This document shows, piece after piece, positions 16,243 to 26,803 of a stretch of DNA of 64,000 nucleotides. The stretch covers positions 37,193 to 101,192 of the forward strand of contig NZ_JAENRR010000015.1 in NCBI RefSeq assembly GCF_016612505.1, given 5' to 3'. Each line of letters begins with the position of its first letter. Position 1 is the stretch's first letter. This stretch comes from Carboxylicivirga marina (GTDB lineage Bacteria; Bacteroidota; Bacteroidia; Bacteroidales; Marinilabiliaceae). Under the pieces are notes generated by a model that saw only the letters and a list, made by a program, of their open reading frames with translations, did not search any database and was not told the DNA's origin. The translations under genes were made by a program, and so were the position numbers.

Positions 16243-17466
16243 TTATCGGATTAAATTCAGCCGTTGCTGAATTTCCTCCCTTACCCGTTTTGAAACACCA
16301 CTATCATTAGCAATTGAATCCCAGTGGCAAATAGCTTCAAGTACTTCTTCGATAATTTGGTTCGCTTTTTTAACTTTGAATGTTTCGGCCAGTTTAAACA
16401 AGTGTTCTTTGCCAGGATTTTTACTTTCACCGGCAACCATTGTGCTATGAAAGCCATAAGCTGAATTAGAAAAAGTCAGGTCATAAGCCGGTGCAAAGCG
16501 CCACTGTCCTTCACCGTTCATTAAAAAAGCAAAATTCTTACTGTGGTCATCGTGGTTGTGCGCAAACACATTAAAGGCAGCTAGCCGAAGGACTTTTTGG
16601 TAAGCATTAACATGGCGTTCCAATTGAAAAGCACAATCCATCAGGTGGCCATAATCCATGGTACTCATCCGAAAGTTATCGTGCATGATGCCACAAGCCG
16701 TATGCATATGCAAACGTTGTCCCTGGATGCGATCAAAGCGCCTTGTGCCAAAATAGGCCTGCCCTGATTGACCATGGAATATCTGGCATTCACTCATTTC
16801 AATTCCGGCAGCCAATGCCATTTTATAATAGGTATATTCAATATTGGCTATCTCCTGATTATCCGAAGAAGATGGAAATTTAATGATCCAATCTTCAAAT
16901 TCTTCCGGCAAATCATTTACTCCATGAATGAGCTCTGAAGAATTCTTATTGTACCCAACCAGTATTTTAGGACGAGCACCACCAGAAGAACCTCCGATTG
17001 CAAATAGCTCATCCAATAGTTCTGTACTTTCACCTTTTAATATATGTGACATTTCCCGAGCAACAATATCTAATTCCAGCTTTTTCTGGTACTCTTTATC
17101 CTCGAATTGAGGTTGGTAGCTTAGAGCTCCCATGCCTTTGTCTCCCACATAGGCCAATCTGTCTAAAGGGGTTAATCCATGAATATCAATACCTTTAGAA
17201 CTAAGTGTTCGGTCTAAAAGTAAACGTCCCCAACCATCTGGCAGTGAATCGTTAAATACACCATAGAGGCCATCGAATGGTTCTTTGCTGGTAGTATTAA
17301 TCTCATTATTAAAGGGCAGTCGGATTGGGGAAATATTTAAGCCGCTTCTAAAAAAATCAAGATGATAGCGAAAGTAAATAGTTTGATTGTTGATGGCCAA
17401 CTCCCCAACTTCATATGTCTTACCTTCGATATTCAGTGAGACCAGTATGTTGCTTATTTGATCCAT
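16243..17466 (-). CDS. hipA: HipA-type Ser/Thr kinase toxin
   Basis: This is the toxin half of a type II pair. HipA kinases phosphorylate glutamyl-tRNA synthetase or related targets and induce dormancy. The single 407-residue chain holds the N-terminal HipA subdomain (YFRYHLDFFRSGLNISPIRL), the ATP P-loop motif GGSSGGARPKI, the catalytic HNHDDHSKNFAF near residue 305 and the Mg-binding PAYDLTFS. All kinase residues look intact. The stop of hipB (TAA) is followed directly by GTG then ATG; I chose ATG 17466. Many Bacteroidota versions are split into HipN and HipC proteins, whereas this one is fused. Confidence 0.9.
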   Translation of the reverse strand: MDQISNILVSLNIEGKTYEVGELAINNQTIYFRYHLDFFRSGLNISPIRLPFNNEINTTSKEPFDGLYGVFNDSLPDGWGRLLLDRTLSSKGIDIHGLTPLDRLAYVGDKGMGALSYQPQFEDKEYQKKLELDIVAREMSHILKGESTELLDELFAIGGSSGGARPKILVGYNKNSSELIHGVNDLPEEFEDWIIKFPSSSDNQEIANIEYTYYKMALAAGIEMSECQIFHGQSGQAYFGTRRFDRIQGQRLHMHTACGIMHDNFRMSTMDYGHLMDCAFQLERHVNAYQKVLRLAAFNVFAHNHDDHSKNFAFLMNGEGQWRFAPAYDLTFSNSAYGFHSTMVAGESKNPGKEHLFKLAETFKVKKANQIIEEVLEAICHWDSIANDSGVSKRVREEIQQRLNLIR

Positions 17467-17469
17467 CAC

Positions 17470-17748
17470 TTAGGGTTTAGTTGTAAATAATCGTTCCAGC
17501 TCTTTTTTGTCCTCTCGTGGAACGAATATACTATCAAAATCAGATAAGCGATTAAGTAGGTTGGCCAGTTTCAATAGAGACTCTAAAGAAATCTGTCCAG
17601 AGGTTTCAAATCGTTTTAAACTACCAAGAGATACACCGGCTCGATCAGCCAAATCAGTTTGTGTCAGTTTAAGTTGTTTGCGCAAAGCTTTATGGCGGCT
17701 GGCCAATTCTTTACTGACACTATCTGGAGTAGATGAAATAGTATACAT
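17470..17748 (-). CDS. hipB: HipB-type XRE antitoxin
   Basis: The 92-residue protein has a helix-turn-helix of the Cro/CI (XRE) class at about residues 20-70: LRKQLKLTQTDLADRAGVSL followed by GSLKRFETSGQISLESLLKL. It is the cognate antitoxin and repressor of the adjacent hipA-like gene, whose start codon directly follows its stop. Palindromes immediately upstream (17759-17806) are probable binding sites, consistent with autoregulation. Confidence 0.9.
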   Translation of the reverse strand: MYTISSTPDSVSKELASRHKALRKQLKLTQTDLADRAGVSLGSLKRFETSGQISLESLLKLANLLNRLSDFDSIFVPREDKKELERLFTTKP

Positions 17749-17758
17749 ACGGCTAAAA

Positions 17759-17806
17759 TATTAGCTAATATATTAAAAATATTTCGATATAGCTAATATG
17801 TTAGCT
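17759..17806 (-). promoter_or_regulatory. Paired palindromic operators of hipBA
   Basis: TATTAGCTAATA (17759-17770) is a perfect palindrome, and AGCTAATATGTTAGCT (17791-17806) is an AGCTAA/TTAGCT dyad. Both share the TTAGCTAA core, lie 11-58 bp upstream of the antitoxin start and are 32 bp apart, about three helical turns. This matches cooperative HipB binding. Confidence 0.65.
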
Positions 17807-17946
17807 GTGCATTAAGGAAGGGAGAAGTGAAGATGATAGCAAAAAGTACCTACTTGCTTCAAGGGTATTGACAGGAGATTAGGGATAGAAATTGATGTCT
17901 TTAAACACCCATTTTAACCACTTTTTTTGAAGTTTTCTGAAAATAA

Positions 17947-17982
17947 AAAAAGCGCCTAAAACTTACGTTTTAAGCGCTTTTA
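17947..17982 (-). terminator. Terminator after tRNA-Leu copy 2
   Basis: The stem AAAAGCGCcTAAAAC/GTTTTAAGCGCTTTT is followed by T on the minus strand. A homologous hairpin follows the other tRNA-Leu copy. Confidence 0.75.
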
Positions 17983-18001
17983 GTTCTAGATGAATCTAGA
18001 T

Positions 18002-18088
18002 TGGTACTCGAGGCGGGACTTGAACCCGCACGTCCAGATGGACACAAGATTTTAAGTCTTGCGTGTCTACCAATTCCACCACTCGAGC
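18002..18088 (-). tRNA. tRNA-Leu (anticodon UAA), copy 2
   Basis: A class II tRNA with a long variable arm. Acceptor GCTCGAG pairs with CTCGAGT (G-U at the end pair), the anticodon loop is CTTAAAA, T arm GGTTCAAGTCC, discriminator A with encoded CCA. It is identical to 18301-18387. Confidence 0.95.
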
Positions 18089-18093
18089 ATCCT

Positions 18094-18169
<76 letters not shown>

Positions 18170-18245
18170 AATTTGTATTTCACTAATCTTCTTAGTTTCC
18201 TACTTTCAATAATATTGTCATCTCTGCGTATCAGAAATTGAAAAT

Positions 18246-18279
18246 AAAAAGCGCCTAAAATATAAGTTTTAAGCGCTTT
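18246..18279 (-). terminator. Hairpin after tRNA-Leu copy 1
   Basis: The stem AAAGCGCcTAAAA/TTTTAAGCGCTTT lies between the two Gly-Leu units. It is homologous to the hairpin at 17947-17982 and shows that the duplicated unit includes its terminator. Confidence 0.7.
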
Positions 18280-18300
18280 GGGTTCTAGATAAATCTAGAT

Positions 18301-18387
18301 TGGTACTCGAGGCGGGACTTGAACCCGCACGTCCAGATGGACACAAGATTTTAAGTCTTGCGTGTCTACCAATTCCACCACTCGAGC
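18301..18387 (-). tRNA. tRNA-Leu (anticodon UAA), copy 1
   Basis: Same sequence as 18002-18088, shifted by exactly 299 bp. CCA is encoded. Confidence 0.95.
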
Positions 18388-18392
18388 ATCCT

Positions 18393-18468
<76 letters not shown>

Positions 18469-18556
18469 AATTTGTATTCCGCCAATCCTTTTGGGCTTCC
18501 TACTTTCAGTATCATTTGCCCCTCTGCGTATCAGAGTTGTTTCTCAAATGCGGATG

Positions 18557-18589
18557 CAAATATAGTGCTTTTTCAATAATGGCAAATAA
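18557..18589 (-). promoter_or_regulatory. Promoter of the tRNA-Gly/Leu units
   Basis: On the minus strand, TTATTTG (18583-18589) and TATATTTG (18557-18564) match the Bacteroidota consensus with 18 bp between them. About 85 bp separates it from the first tRNA. Confidence 0.65.
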
Positions 18590-18728
18590 AAAAAGTGCCG
18601 TTTTTTACAGAAAAATGCGATGTGCTCTATATTTCATTTGTCCTCAGTATGTTTGGGAATTGAAATTTTAATACTATTTTAATAGCATATTAAAGCGCAT
18701 TTCTCATTTCTTATCGTTCACCACTATT

Positions 18729-21350
18729 TCATTTGCCGCCAACCCACCTTTTTATGTCGTTCAATTTGTTTAATGCTTCTACTGGCGTTAGGTTGTTAAC
18801 ATCCAATGTTTGTATCTCGTCACGTATTTGGGTTAAAACCGGATCGTCTAGCTGGAAAAAACTTAATTGCATACCATCACGATTATTGGCAATATCATCC
18901 ATTGGCTTATTAAGTTCGCCTTGTCGGTTCGATTTCTCTAATTCACCCAATATATCGTTGGCTCTTTTAACAACACTTTTAGGCATGCCGGCCATTTTGG
19001 CTACATGAATACCAAAGCTATGATTACTGCCCCCTGGAACCAGTTTGCGAAGGAAAATCACCTTGTTATCTACTTCCTTTACCGATACATTATAATTCTT
19101 ACAGCGCTTATGCGTCTTCTCCATTTCATTTAGCTCATGGTAGTGAGTGGCGAAAAGTGTTTTGGCTCCGGCGCGCTTATTCTCATGAATATATTCAACT
19201 ATTGACCAGGCTATAGAGATACCATCGTAGGTGCTGGTGCCTCGGCCGAGCTCATCAAATAGTACCAGACTTCGGGGAGTCAGGTTGTTCAGAATGCTGG
19301 CCGCCTCATTCATCTCTACCATAAAGGTTGATTCACCCAAACTGATATTGTCAGATGCACCAACCCGCGTAAATATTTTATCAACAACACCAATGGTTGC
19401 AGCCTCAGCTGGCACATAACAACCTATTTGTGCCATTAGTGTAATTAATGCCGTTTGGCGAAGTAAGGCTGATTTACCGGCCATGTTAGGCCCGGTTATG
19501 ATGATGATTTGTTGTTTGTCATTATCTAGCGAAACATCATTTGGAACATACTCTTCACCAGCGGGCAATTGCTTTTCGATTACAGGATGACGACCAGCTG
19601 ATATACTTAATTCTAACTCGTCATTAACAACAGGGCGCACATACTTATTAATTGTAGCCAAATTGTTGAACGATATTAATACATCAATTTTTGCCAATAG
19701 AACCGCGTCGAGCTGAATAGCCGGAATGAATTCTGAGAGAGCCAGCACCAATTCATTGTATAATTTGGCCTCAATGGACTGTATTTTCTCTTCGGCACCC
19801 AATATTTTTGATTCGTAATCTTTTAATTCCTCGGTGATGTATCGTTCAGCATTCACGAGTGTTTGTTTACGAATCCACTCTTCAGGTACTTTATCCTTAT
19901 GGGTATTTCTGACCTCTATGTAGTATCCAAAAACATTATTAAAGGCAATTTTAATACTTGGTATGTTGGTTTCTTCGCTTAAGCGCTGTTGTAAATTGTT
20001 AAGGTAATCTTTGCCTGAGTAGGCGATTTTTCGCAATTCATCAAGTTCTGTGTTAATGCCAGATTGAATGACACCTCCTTTAGCAACGAGAGTTGGAGGT
20101 TCGTTTTCTACTTCGCGATGAATGCGTTCACGAATGGTTGTACAGGCATTAAGCTGATCACCTATATGTCGCAAATGCTCATTCGTACTATTTAAACAAC
20201 TTTCCTTAATGGGCTCAATGGCAAATAAAGCCGTTTTTAGCTGGATGATTTCTCGTGGCGTAATACGGCCGGCAGCTACTTTAGCAACTAATCGTTCAAC
20301 ATCACCAACGGCATGTAGTTCTTCTACAATTTCGCTTTTTAGAGCAGGTTCCTTAAAAAAATGCTCTACAACACTCAAACGATCTTCAATGGGTTTCACA
20401 TCTTTTAGCGGTAAGGCTACCCATCTTTTTAGCATGCGCGATCCCATTGGACTTATTGTACAGTCAATGACATCACTAAGCGATTTGCCGCCGTCATTAA
20501 GTGAGCCAAATAATTCGAGGTTACGAATTGTGAATTTGTCTAACCACACATATTTATCTTCATCAATTCGCCCAAGTGCAGTAATGTGTTGCACTTTATG
20601 GTGTTGTGTTAAGTCCAGGTAGTGCAGTATGGCACCTGCTGCAGTTATGCCGTATGTTAGATTATGAACGCCAAAACCTTTTAGAGAATTGGTTTCAAAA
20701 TGTTTTAATAAGCGATCGTGAGCCGAATCAGGAGCAAAAGCCCAATCATCAAAAGCATAGGTGTAATACTTATCGCCAAAGTGGTTTTCAAACTCGTTTC
20801 GTTTACCCTTTTCAAACAAAACTTCTTTAGGTTTGAAGTTTGTTAGTAGCTTTTCGATGTATTCAAATGATCCTTCAGCTGTCAAAAATTCACCGGTAGA
20901 TATATCTAGAAAGGCTACACCAGCTATTTTCTTTTCGAGGTGAACGCTTGCTAAGAAATTATTCTCTTTATGCTCAAGTATATTGTCATTGATGGCTACA
21001 CCGGGCGTCACTAACTCCGTTACGCCACGCTTCACAATCTTCTTGGTCATTTTGGGATCTTCCAATTGATCACAAACAGCCACACGTTCGCCGGCTCGCA
21101 CTAATTTTGGCAGGTAAGTGTCTAAAGCATGATGCGGAAAACCAGCAAGTTCTACATACGAAGCGGCACCATTGGCTCGTCGGGTTAAAGTAATGCCCAG
21201 TATTTGAGATGCTTTAATGGCATCATCTGAAAAGGTTTCGTAAAAATCTCCAACTCTAAATAGCAATATGGCATCCGGATATTTATCCTTAATACTATAG
21301 TACTGTTTCATTAATGGTGTTTGGACTGGAGCTTTCTTTGTTTTAGCCAA
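18729..21350 (-). CDS. mutS: DNA mismatch repair protein MutS
   Basis: MutS is the mismatch sensor ATPase that recruits MutL. The protein of about 873 residues shows the mismatch-binding domain ([20 protein letters not shown] then [10 protein letters not shown], with the Phe-X-Glu wedge), connector, lever and clamp domains. The ABC ATPase has Walker [10 protein letters not shown] (about residue 623), [14 protein letters not shown] and Walker [17 protein letters not shown], and THYHEL follows. The frame opens at TTG 21380. TTG at 21350 gives [18 protein letters not shown], the usual family start, so I prefer it; both starts are non-ATG. TACTTTTG at 21422-21429 (minus) is a likely -7 element. 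Confidence 0.96.
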   Translation of the reverse strand: MAKTKKAPVQTPLMKQYYSIKDKYPDAILLFRVGDFYETFSDDAIKASQILGITLTRRANGAASYVELAGFPHHALDTYLPKLVRAGERVAVCDQLEDPKMTKKIVKRGVTELVTPGVAINDNILEHKENNFLASVHLEKKIAGVAFLDISTGEFLTAEGSFEYIEKLLTNFKPKEVLFEKGKRNEFENHFGDKYYTYAFDDWAFAPDSAHDRLLKHFETNSLKGFGVHNLTYGITAAGAILHYLDLTQHHKVQHITALGRIDEDKYVWLDKFTIRNLELFGSLNDGGKSLSDVIDCTISPMGSRMLKRWVALPLKDVKPIEDRLSVVEHFFKEPALKSEIVEELHAVGDVERLVAKVAAGRITPREIIQLKTALFAIEPIKESCLNSTNEHLRHIGDQLNACTTIRERIHREVENEPPTLVAKGGVIQSGINTELDELRKIAYSGKDYLNNLQQRLSEETNIPSIKIAFNNVFGYYIEVRNTHKDKVPEEWIRKQTLVNAERYITEELKDYESKILGAEEKIQSIEAKLYNELVLALSEFIPAIQLDAVLLAKIDVLISFNNLATINKYVRPVVNDELELSISAGRHPVIEKQLPAGEEYVPNDVSLDNDKQQIIIITGPNMAGKSALLRQTALITLMAQIGCYVPAEAATIGVVDKIFTRVGASDNISLGESTFMVEMNEAASILNNLTPRSLVLFDELGRGTSTYDGISIAWSIVEYIHENKRAGAKTLFATHYHELNEMEKTHKRCKNYNVSVKEVDNKVIFLRKLVPGGSNHSFGIHVAKMAGMPKSVVKRANDILGELEKSNRQGELNKPMDDIANNRDGMQLSFFQLDDPVLTQIRDEIQTLDVNNLTPVEALNKLNDIKRWVGGK

Positions 21351-21421
21351 TGTATTTGCTTTAAGTGAGTTCGATGACAAAAGCGAAAACGACCAAAATG
21401 GATAGTCATTTTCTTTGGCAT

Positions 21422-21429
21422 CAAAAGTA
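21422..21429 (-). promoter_or_regulatory. Candidate -7 element of mutS
   Basis: TACTTTTG on the minus strand matches TAnnTTTG, 42-72 bp upstream of the possible mutS starts. No clear TTG -33 element is seen. Confidence 0.4.
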
Positions 21430-21867
21430 AAATTTATCCATTGAATTTCCGAAGAAAGTTATTTATACCTTTTTCTGTTTTCGACCTGCTGGTTTTGCAT
21501 CATCAATATTAATCGATACTGTTCCTTTTGTATTCATACATCTCATGATATGTATATGGAATGAGATTAAATCAAGTAATTGTTCATAATGTGTCTATAA
21601 ACGAATTGATTACGTTATTGTAATGTAATTGCAAGGTTGTAGATATAAAAATATAACCCTTTAGAGTTAGAATGTTAAAACATGTTGACTAACATGTAAA
21701 AGCTATTTCGAGCACATTGTAATAAATGGAAAATAATTGGATTGAAATATGGGAAAATAAAAAGAGAATAATGTCTCGTTGCTAATAAATTGTTATTTCT
21801 CTTGGTGGTTCTGACTTTTGTCATTAAATTTAAATGTTAAAATATTTTAAAATTAAATTCATTGTGT
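21430..21867. other. AT-rich spacer between mutS and the first SusC gene
   Basis: I see no ORF with coding character, no RNA gene and no strong hairpin here. Its right end carries promoter-like DNA shared with the second SusC gene. Confidence 0.6.
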
Positions 21868-21875
21868 TATTTTTG
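21868..21875 (+). promoter_or_regulatory. -7 element of the first SusCD operon
   Basis: TATTTTTG matches TAnnTTTG and is preceded by GTTAAAATATTTTAAAAT. The same arrangement (TATTTTTG at 27026-27033 after TTAAAAAATTTTAAAAT) precedes the second SusC gene. The leader is about 45 nt. Confidence 0.5.
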
Positions 21876-21891
21876 GACCTTTGAAAATAAC

Positions 21892-21973
21892 AATTGTCCT
21901 ATTTATTAATTTTAAACCTTTTAGTCTATGAAGAAAGTACTATTTGCACTTTCGATTATGGTTATGGTTGGTC
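21892..21973 (+). repeat. Leader and signal-peptide repeat, copy 1 (partner 27043-27122)
   Basis: The leader AATTGTCCTATTTATTAA, the following AAACCTTTTAGTCT and the first about 50 bases of the SusC coding region are almost identical to the second SusC gene. Only small T-run length differences occur in the leader. Confidence 0.85.
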
Positions 21974-24900
21974 TGCAGGCTATTGCCCAGACCGCAAATG
22001 TAACCGGTACAGTGACTGACGCAGCGGATGGTAGTCCGATTCCTGGCGTTTCAGTATTTGTAAAAGGAACAACAATTGGTACGGTTACTACGCCTGATGG
22101 TACCTACAATTTAGCAGTTCCAAATGACGCAACAGCAATCGTATTCTCATTTGTTGGTATGACAACTCAAGAAGTTGCTTATACTGGACAAACAACTATT
22201 AATGCGGTTATGCAAAGTGATGCCGTTGATGTTGGAGAAGTAATGGTAGTTGCATATGGTACTACTACCAAAGAAGCATTTACAGGTTCTGCTTCCGTTG
22301 TTGGAGCAAAAGATTTGGAAACTCGAGCAGTAACTTCTGCAGTTCAGGCTATTGAGGGTTCTGCGACTGGTGTGCAGGTGCTGTCATCTTCTGGTCAACC
22401 AGGTTCTTCTCCGCAAATCGTTATTAGAGGTGTTGGAACACTTAATGGTGTGTCTGATCCGTTGTTCATTGTGGATGGTGTGCAATATGAAGGTGGGTTA
22501 AGCAATATTAATCCGGAAGATATTGAGTCCATGACCGTATTGAAAGATGCCAACTCAACTGCTTTGTATGGAGCACGTGCTGCTAATGGCGTAGTTGTAA
22601 TTACTACTAAGAGTGGTAAAAAAGGTGATGGAGGCCTCAAAGTAAATGTAAGTGCAAGCTATGGAACAATTTCACAGGCTGTACCTAACTATGATGAAGT
22701 TAGCCCTGGTCAGTATTATGAAGCAATGTTTCAAGGGTACAAAAATGCTTTGGCAGCTGATGATGAATTTACCGGGGATCCTGCTTTGGAAGCTTCTTTA
22801 AAGATTGCCGATCGCTTAGCTTATAATCCATTTAATGTGCCTAATGATCAAATTGTTGATGTAAATGGTGTATTAAATCCAAATGCCCAGGTGATTGCTA
22901 AGAGTTTGGATTGGTACGATGCATTGACTCAAAAAGGTAAGCGTGAGCAGTATTCTATTAATTTAGCTGGAGGAAACGAGAAGTATGATGTATACTTCTC
23001 GACATCTTACCTTGATGAAAAAGGATATGTAATTACCAGTGAATATGATCGTTTAACAACTTTCTTAAAAGCGAATTTTCAGCCAAAGAAATGGTTAAAG
23101 GTTGGAGGTTCATTAAATTTGTCAATGTCTGAACAGGCAGGACCTATGTCACGTGGTACAGCCTATGCTAACCCATTCTTTTTTGCTAAATCAATTGGCT
23201 CAATATATCCTGTGCATGTTGTTGACCCATCTACTGGTGATTATATTTTAGATGAAGGTGGTAACAAACAATATGATCTTGGAGAAGGTTACCCAGAGTA
23301 TGGAATTAAAGCTCGTCCTACATTGGTTGGTCGCCATACGATTGCTGAAACCAATTGGAACAGTGATGTTACAAGACAAAATAGTTTTATAACACGCTAC
23401 TATGCAGATTTTCAGATTGTTGATGGGTTGAAGTTATCTGTTAATTACGGAGCAGATGTTCAAGATTACATGAATAAAGAATATGAGAATAATGTTGTAG
23501 GTGATGGAGCACCTGGAGGACGATACAGTGAACTACGTTATAGAAGAACGGTTGAAAACTTCAATCAGATTTTAACTTATAACAAACGCTTTGAGAATGG
23601 CCATAACTTTGATGTTACGCTTGGTCATGAAAGTTTTGAGAGAGAATATACCTATAATTCGGGTATGAAAAACACTCAAACGGCTACTGGTATTTTCGAA
23701 TTCGATAATTTCTCAAAAGTCTCTGATTTATCTGGTTCAACAACAGATAAAGCAATGGAGGGTTATTTCTTAAGAGCAAATTACAACTTTAATGACAAGT
23801 ACTATTTCAGTGGTTCTGCGCGTCGTGATGGTACTTCTGTATTTGATAAAGATGTTCGTTGGGGTAATTTCTTTTCTTTAGGTGGCTCATGGCGTATGGA
23901 TCAGGAAACGTTCATTCAGAACATTTCTGTAATCGATAAATTAAAGTTAAGAGCATCTTTTGGTCAGGTTGGTATGGATAATCTAGGTGATTATTATATT
24001 TCTCAACCCCGTTACTCATTATTTCCTAATGCTGGTGAACCAGGTATCTATTGGTCAGATCTTGGTAATAATAACTTGACATGGGAGGTTCTTGAAAGCT
24101 GGGATGTAGCCTTAGAATTCGCCATACTAGATCGTCGTATTGATGGTTCTATTGAGTATTGGAAGAAGATAAACTCTGACTTATTGTATAATGTGCCTAT
24201 TCCATTGTCAAATGGTTTAAGTGTGAAACCAGAGAATATTGCGACTATGCATAACGAAGGTTTTGAAATTGGATTAACGGGTGCGATTCTTCGTAACTCA
24301 GATTTGAAATGGAATCTAGGCCTACAAATTTCTACCTTAAAAAGTGAAATTACCGAAATACCAGATCCTGTTGTTACTGGTTCTAAGCGTTGGGCCGAAG
24401 GTCGTTCGCGTTATGAATATTTTATTTATGACTACGCTGGTGTTGATGCAGATAATGGAGATGCATTATATTATAATTGGGAAGAAGTTCAAGATGAAAA
24501 TGGAATAGGAACTGGCAAGTTTGAACGTGAAGTTGATGAGGATGGTGAGTTTGTAACTTACAACGATTACAACGATGTTGGTAAAGGATATACAGGTGCA
24601 ACCTCTCAGCCTGAGGTTTTCGGTTCAATAAGAAATGACCTTTCTTATAAAGGTTTTAATCTTAATTTCATGTTTACTTATGGAATTGGAGGAGAAATTT
24701 TGGACTATGGGTACGCCAATATGATGCATGAAGGAGAATATGGTGAGTCATTACATCCTGATATTATGAATGCATGGAAAGCACCAGGTGATGTTACAAA
24801 TGTTCCTCGTATGGAAAATGGCGAAACTACATTACTTCAGACGATGTCGACGCGTTTCTTAACAGATGCATCGTATATTGCTTTGAAGAATGTGAACTTA

Positions 24901-25095
24901 TCATACACATTCCGTCAGCCATGGGTGAAAAATGCAGGCATTGGACATTTAAAAGTATTTGTAGTAGGAGAAAACTTATTTTTGTCAAGTGCTCGTAAAG
25001 GCTTAAATCCACAGTACAATTTGGCAGGAACACCTGACGGTTATGACTACAATCCAGCGAGAGTATTCTCAATGGGTGTAAATGTTTCCTTCTAA
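21928..25095 (+). CDS. SusC-type TonB-dependent outer-membrane transporter (first)
   Basis: This is the import channel of a SusCD nutrient-uptake complex, energised by TonB-ExbBD. The 1055-residue protein has a signal peptide (MKKVLFALSIMVMVGLQ), a CarboxypepD_reg-like domain (residues about 22-105, NVTGTVTDAADGSPIPGVSV), the TonB box region DVGEVMVVAYGT, and a plug domain with SSPQIVIRGVGTLNGVSDPL and the SusC signature SMTVLKDANSTALYGARAAN. A 22-strand barrel ends ARVFSMGVNVSF. Substrate is unknown; no glycosidase, peptidase or sensor lies nearby. SusD follows after 25 bp. The first about 100 residues nearly equal those of the second SusC. Confidence 0.93.
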   Translation: MKKVLFALSIMVMVGLQAIAQTANVTGTVTDAADGSPIPGVSVFVKGTTIGTVTTPDGTYNLAVPNDATAIVFSFVGMTTQEVAYTGQTTINAVMQSDAVDVGEVMVVAYGTTTKEAFTGSASVVGAKDLETRAVTSAVQAIEGSATGVQVLSSSGQPGSSPQIVIRGVGTLNGVSDPLFIVDGVQYEGGLSNINPEDIESMTVLKDANSTALYGARAANGVVVITTKSGKKGDGGLKVNVSASYGTISQAVPNYDEVSPGQYYEAMFQGYKNALAADDEFTGDPALEASLKIADRLAYNPFNVPNDQIVDVNGVLNPNAQVIAKSLDWYDALTQKGKREQYSINLAGGNEKYDVYFSTSYLDEKGYVITSEYDRLTTFLKANFQPKKWLKVGGSLNLSMSEQAGPMSRGTAYANPFFFAKSIGSIYPVHVVDPSTGDYILDEGGNKQYDLGEGYPEYGIKARPTLVGRHTIAETNWNSDVTRQNSFITRYYADFQIVDGLKLSVNYGADVQDYMNKEYENNVVGDGAPGGRYSELRYRRTVENFNQILTYNKRFENGHNFDVTLGHESFEREYTYNSGMKNTQTATGIFEFDNFSKVSDLSGSTTDKAMEGYFLRANYNFNDKYYFSGSARRDGTSVFDKDVRWGNFFSLGGSWRMDQETFIQNISVIDKLKLRASFGQVGMDNLGDYYISQPRYSLFPNAGEPGIYWSDLGNNNLTWEVLESWDVALEFAILDRRIDGSIEYWKKINSDLLYNVPIPLSNGLSVKPENIATMHNEGFEIGLTGAILRNSDLKWNLGLQISTLKSEITEIPDPVVTGSKRWAEGRSRYEYFIYDYAGVDADNGDALYYNWEEVQDENGIGTGKFEREVDEDGEFVTYNDYNDVGKGYTGATSQPEVFGSIRNDLSYKGFNLNFMFTYGIGGEILDYGYANMMHEGEYGESLHPDIMNAWKAPGDVTNVPRMENGETTLLQTMSTRFLTDASYIALKNVNLSYTFRQPWVKNAGIGHLKVFVVGENLFLSSARKGLNPQYNLAGTPDGYDYNPARVFSMGVNVSF

Positions 25096-25120
25096 TTTTT
25101 AATGATAAAACAAGAACAAT

Positions 25121-26743
25121 ATGAAACGAAATATTAATATATTATTACTGGTTTTATCGGTGATGCTAACTGTTGGTTGTGCTGATGACTTCTTAGATCG
25201 AACACCAACTGATGCTATTTCTGCAGAAGCAGCATTGTCATCTCCAGATAACATGATGTTAGTCCTAAATGGATTGCATCGTCAAATGTATGCACAGTCT
25301 CCTCTTCCCGATGCTTCGTGGTCGCGTACAGGACAGAGTCATTTTATGCCATCTTTAGATGCCATGGGAGGTATTGTTATTCATACATCACCGGGTAATG
25401 GTTGGATGCGTTCTGATTTGCAATGGCAAACACACATTCGTTCTGATTACTCAACGCCTCGGAACCTTTGGTATCAGCGTTATCATTTTATTGCGAGTGC
25501 AAACTCTATTATCAATAAGGTTGAGGAAGCTGGAATGGTGAAAGATGAGTTGATGAATAATATCCTTGGTCAGGCACATGCTTATCGTGCTTGGGCTTAT
25601 CATCAATTGGTGACGACATACGCAAAAGGATACTTAGTAAGTGCTGATCCTTCAACACAACCAGGTGTGCCGTTGTTGTTCAAAACTGAAGCGCCATATA
25701 CGAGTGAGCCACGTGCATCTGTGCAAGCTATTTATGATCAAATTGAATTAGACATTGATCAGGCAATTACATACTTAAAGGATGCCAGTTCACCTAATAA
25801 TAAATCTCACATCTCTTTGAATGCAGCCTACGGTATTAAAGCTCGTATCGCATTGTCTAGTGGAAACTGGGCAGATGCTGCAGAAAGTGCTGAATTAGCG
25901 CGTCAGGGATATCCATTAATGGATGAAGCGGCTTATACAAGCGGGTTCAATACATATGATTTATCTGAGGTAATCTGGGGTGGTCGTGTTATCGACTCAG
26001 AAACGAACTATTACGCAGCATATTTTTATTATTTAGGAACTAATTTTAATGGTAGTCAAAATAGAGGTAATCCGAAAATGATTAACAATGCTATTTATAA
26101 CGCATTACCTGCGACTGACTATCGTACTAAGTTGTGGTTACCTCTAGCTCCTAATACCAATGCATCAGCATCAAATGAGCAAGGTGGTAGTTCTACAACA
26201 GATCCAAATTATGACAATGATGATGATTTCTGGGCAGCATGGTCTAATGTTGTTTCTACTTATAAGATGACAACCGGTCACCATACGCACCCATACATGT
26301 CAGTGAAGTTTCTTGGTAAAAATGGAGGTACAATCGATCCCGATGATGTACCATACATGCGTTCTTCTGAAATGATACTAATTGAGGCAGAGGCTTACGC
26401 AATGCAGAACATGATACCTGAAGCACAAACAGCTCTGGCTCTTCTTGGTGATGAGCGAGATAGTGCATTCGATGAAGCACAATTTGATGACCAAGCTAAG
26501 CTAATGGATCAGATAAAGTTTCAACGTCACGTCGAGCTTTGGGGTGAAGGATTTGGCTTTCATGATAAGATTAGATGGGATGAAGCATTGGATCAAACAG
26601 GTTCAGGTGCCGCATCTGTTCTTTATCAAGATGGATTTAAACAGCCAAAAGCTTCTGAAAATCCTAAGTGGGTTTGGAGAATACCTCAAGAAGAGATTGA
26701 TTCCAATCCAAATTTAACCGAAGATGATCAGAATAAATATTAA
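25121..26743 (+). CDS. SusD/RagB-family surface lipoprotein (first)
   Basis: SusD is the lid that sits on SusC and captures ligand. The 540-residue protein has a lipobox (LTVGC, Cys20), the SusD N-terminal pattern DDFLDRTPTDAISAEAALSS, TPR-like helices (AHAYRAWAYHQLVTTYAKGY) and the C-terminal RagB segment QIKFQRHVELWGEGFGFHDK then IRWDEA and KWVWRIPQEEID. It is co-transcribed with the SusC gene and ends before a strong terminator. Confidence 0.93.
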   Translation: MKRNINILLLVLSVMLTVGCADDFLDRTPTDAISAEAALSSPDNMMLVLNGLHRQMYAQSPLPDASWSRTGQSHFMPSLDAMGGIVIHTSPGNGWMRSDLQWQTHIRSDYSTPRNLWYQRYHFIASANSIINKVEEAGMVKDELMNNILGQAHAYRAWAYHQLVTTYAKGYLVSADPSTQPGVPLLFKTEAPYTSEPRASVQAIYDQIELDIDQAITYLKDASSPNNKSHISLNAAYGIKARIALSSGNWADAAESAELARQGYPLMDEAAYTSGFNTYDLSEVIWGGRVIDSETNYYAAYFYYLGTNFNGSQNRGNPKMINNAIYNALPATDYRTKLWLPLAPNTNASASNEQGGSSTTDPNYDNDDDFWAAWSNVVSTYKMTTGHHTHPYMSVKFLGKNGGTIDPDDVPYMRSSEMILIEAEAYAMQNMIPEAQTALALLGDERDSAFDEAQFDDQAKLMDQIKFQRHVELWGEGFGFHDKIRWDEALDQTGSGAASVLYQDGFKQPKASENPKWVWRIPQEEIDSNPNLTEDDQNKY

Positions 26744-26765
26744 TAGAATTTTAAATTCTAGCATA

Positions 26766-26803
26766 TAAAGGAAAAGGCGCCCCAAAGGGCGCCTTTTCCT
26801 TTA
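26766..26803 (+). terminator. Strong terminator of the first SusCD operon
   Basis: TAAAGGAAAAGGCGCCC and GGGCGCCTTTTCCTTTA form a perfect 17-bp stem with a short loop. The rest of the 333-bp gap up to the next SusC gene (26804-27025) shows only AT-rich DNA and the next promoter. Confidence 0.85.
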
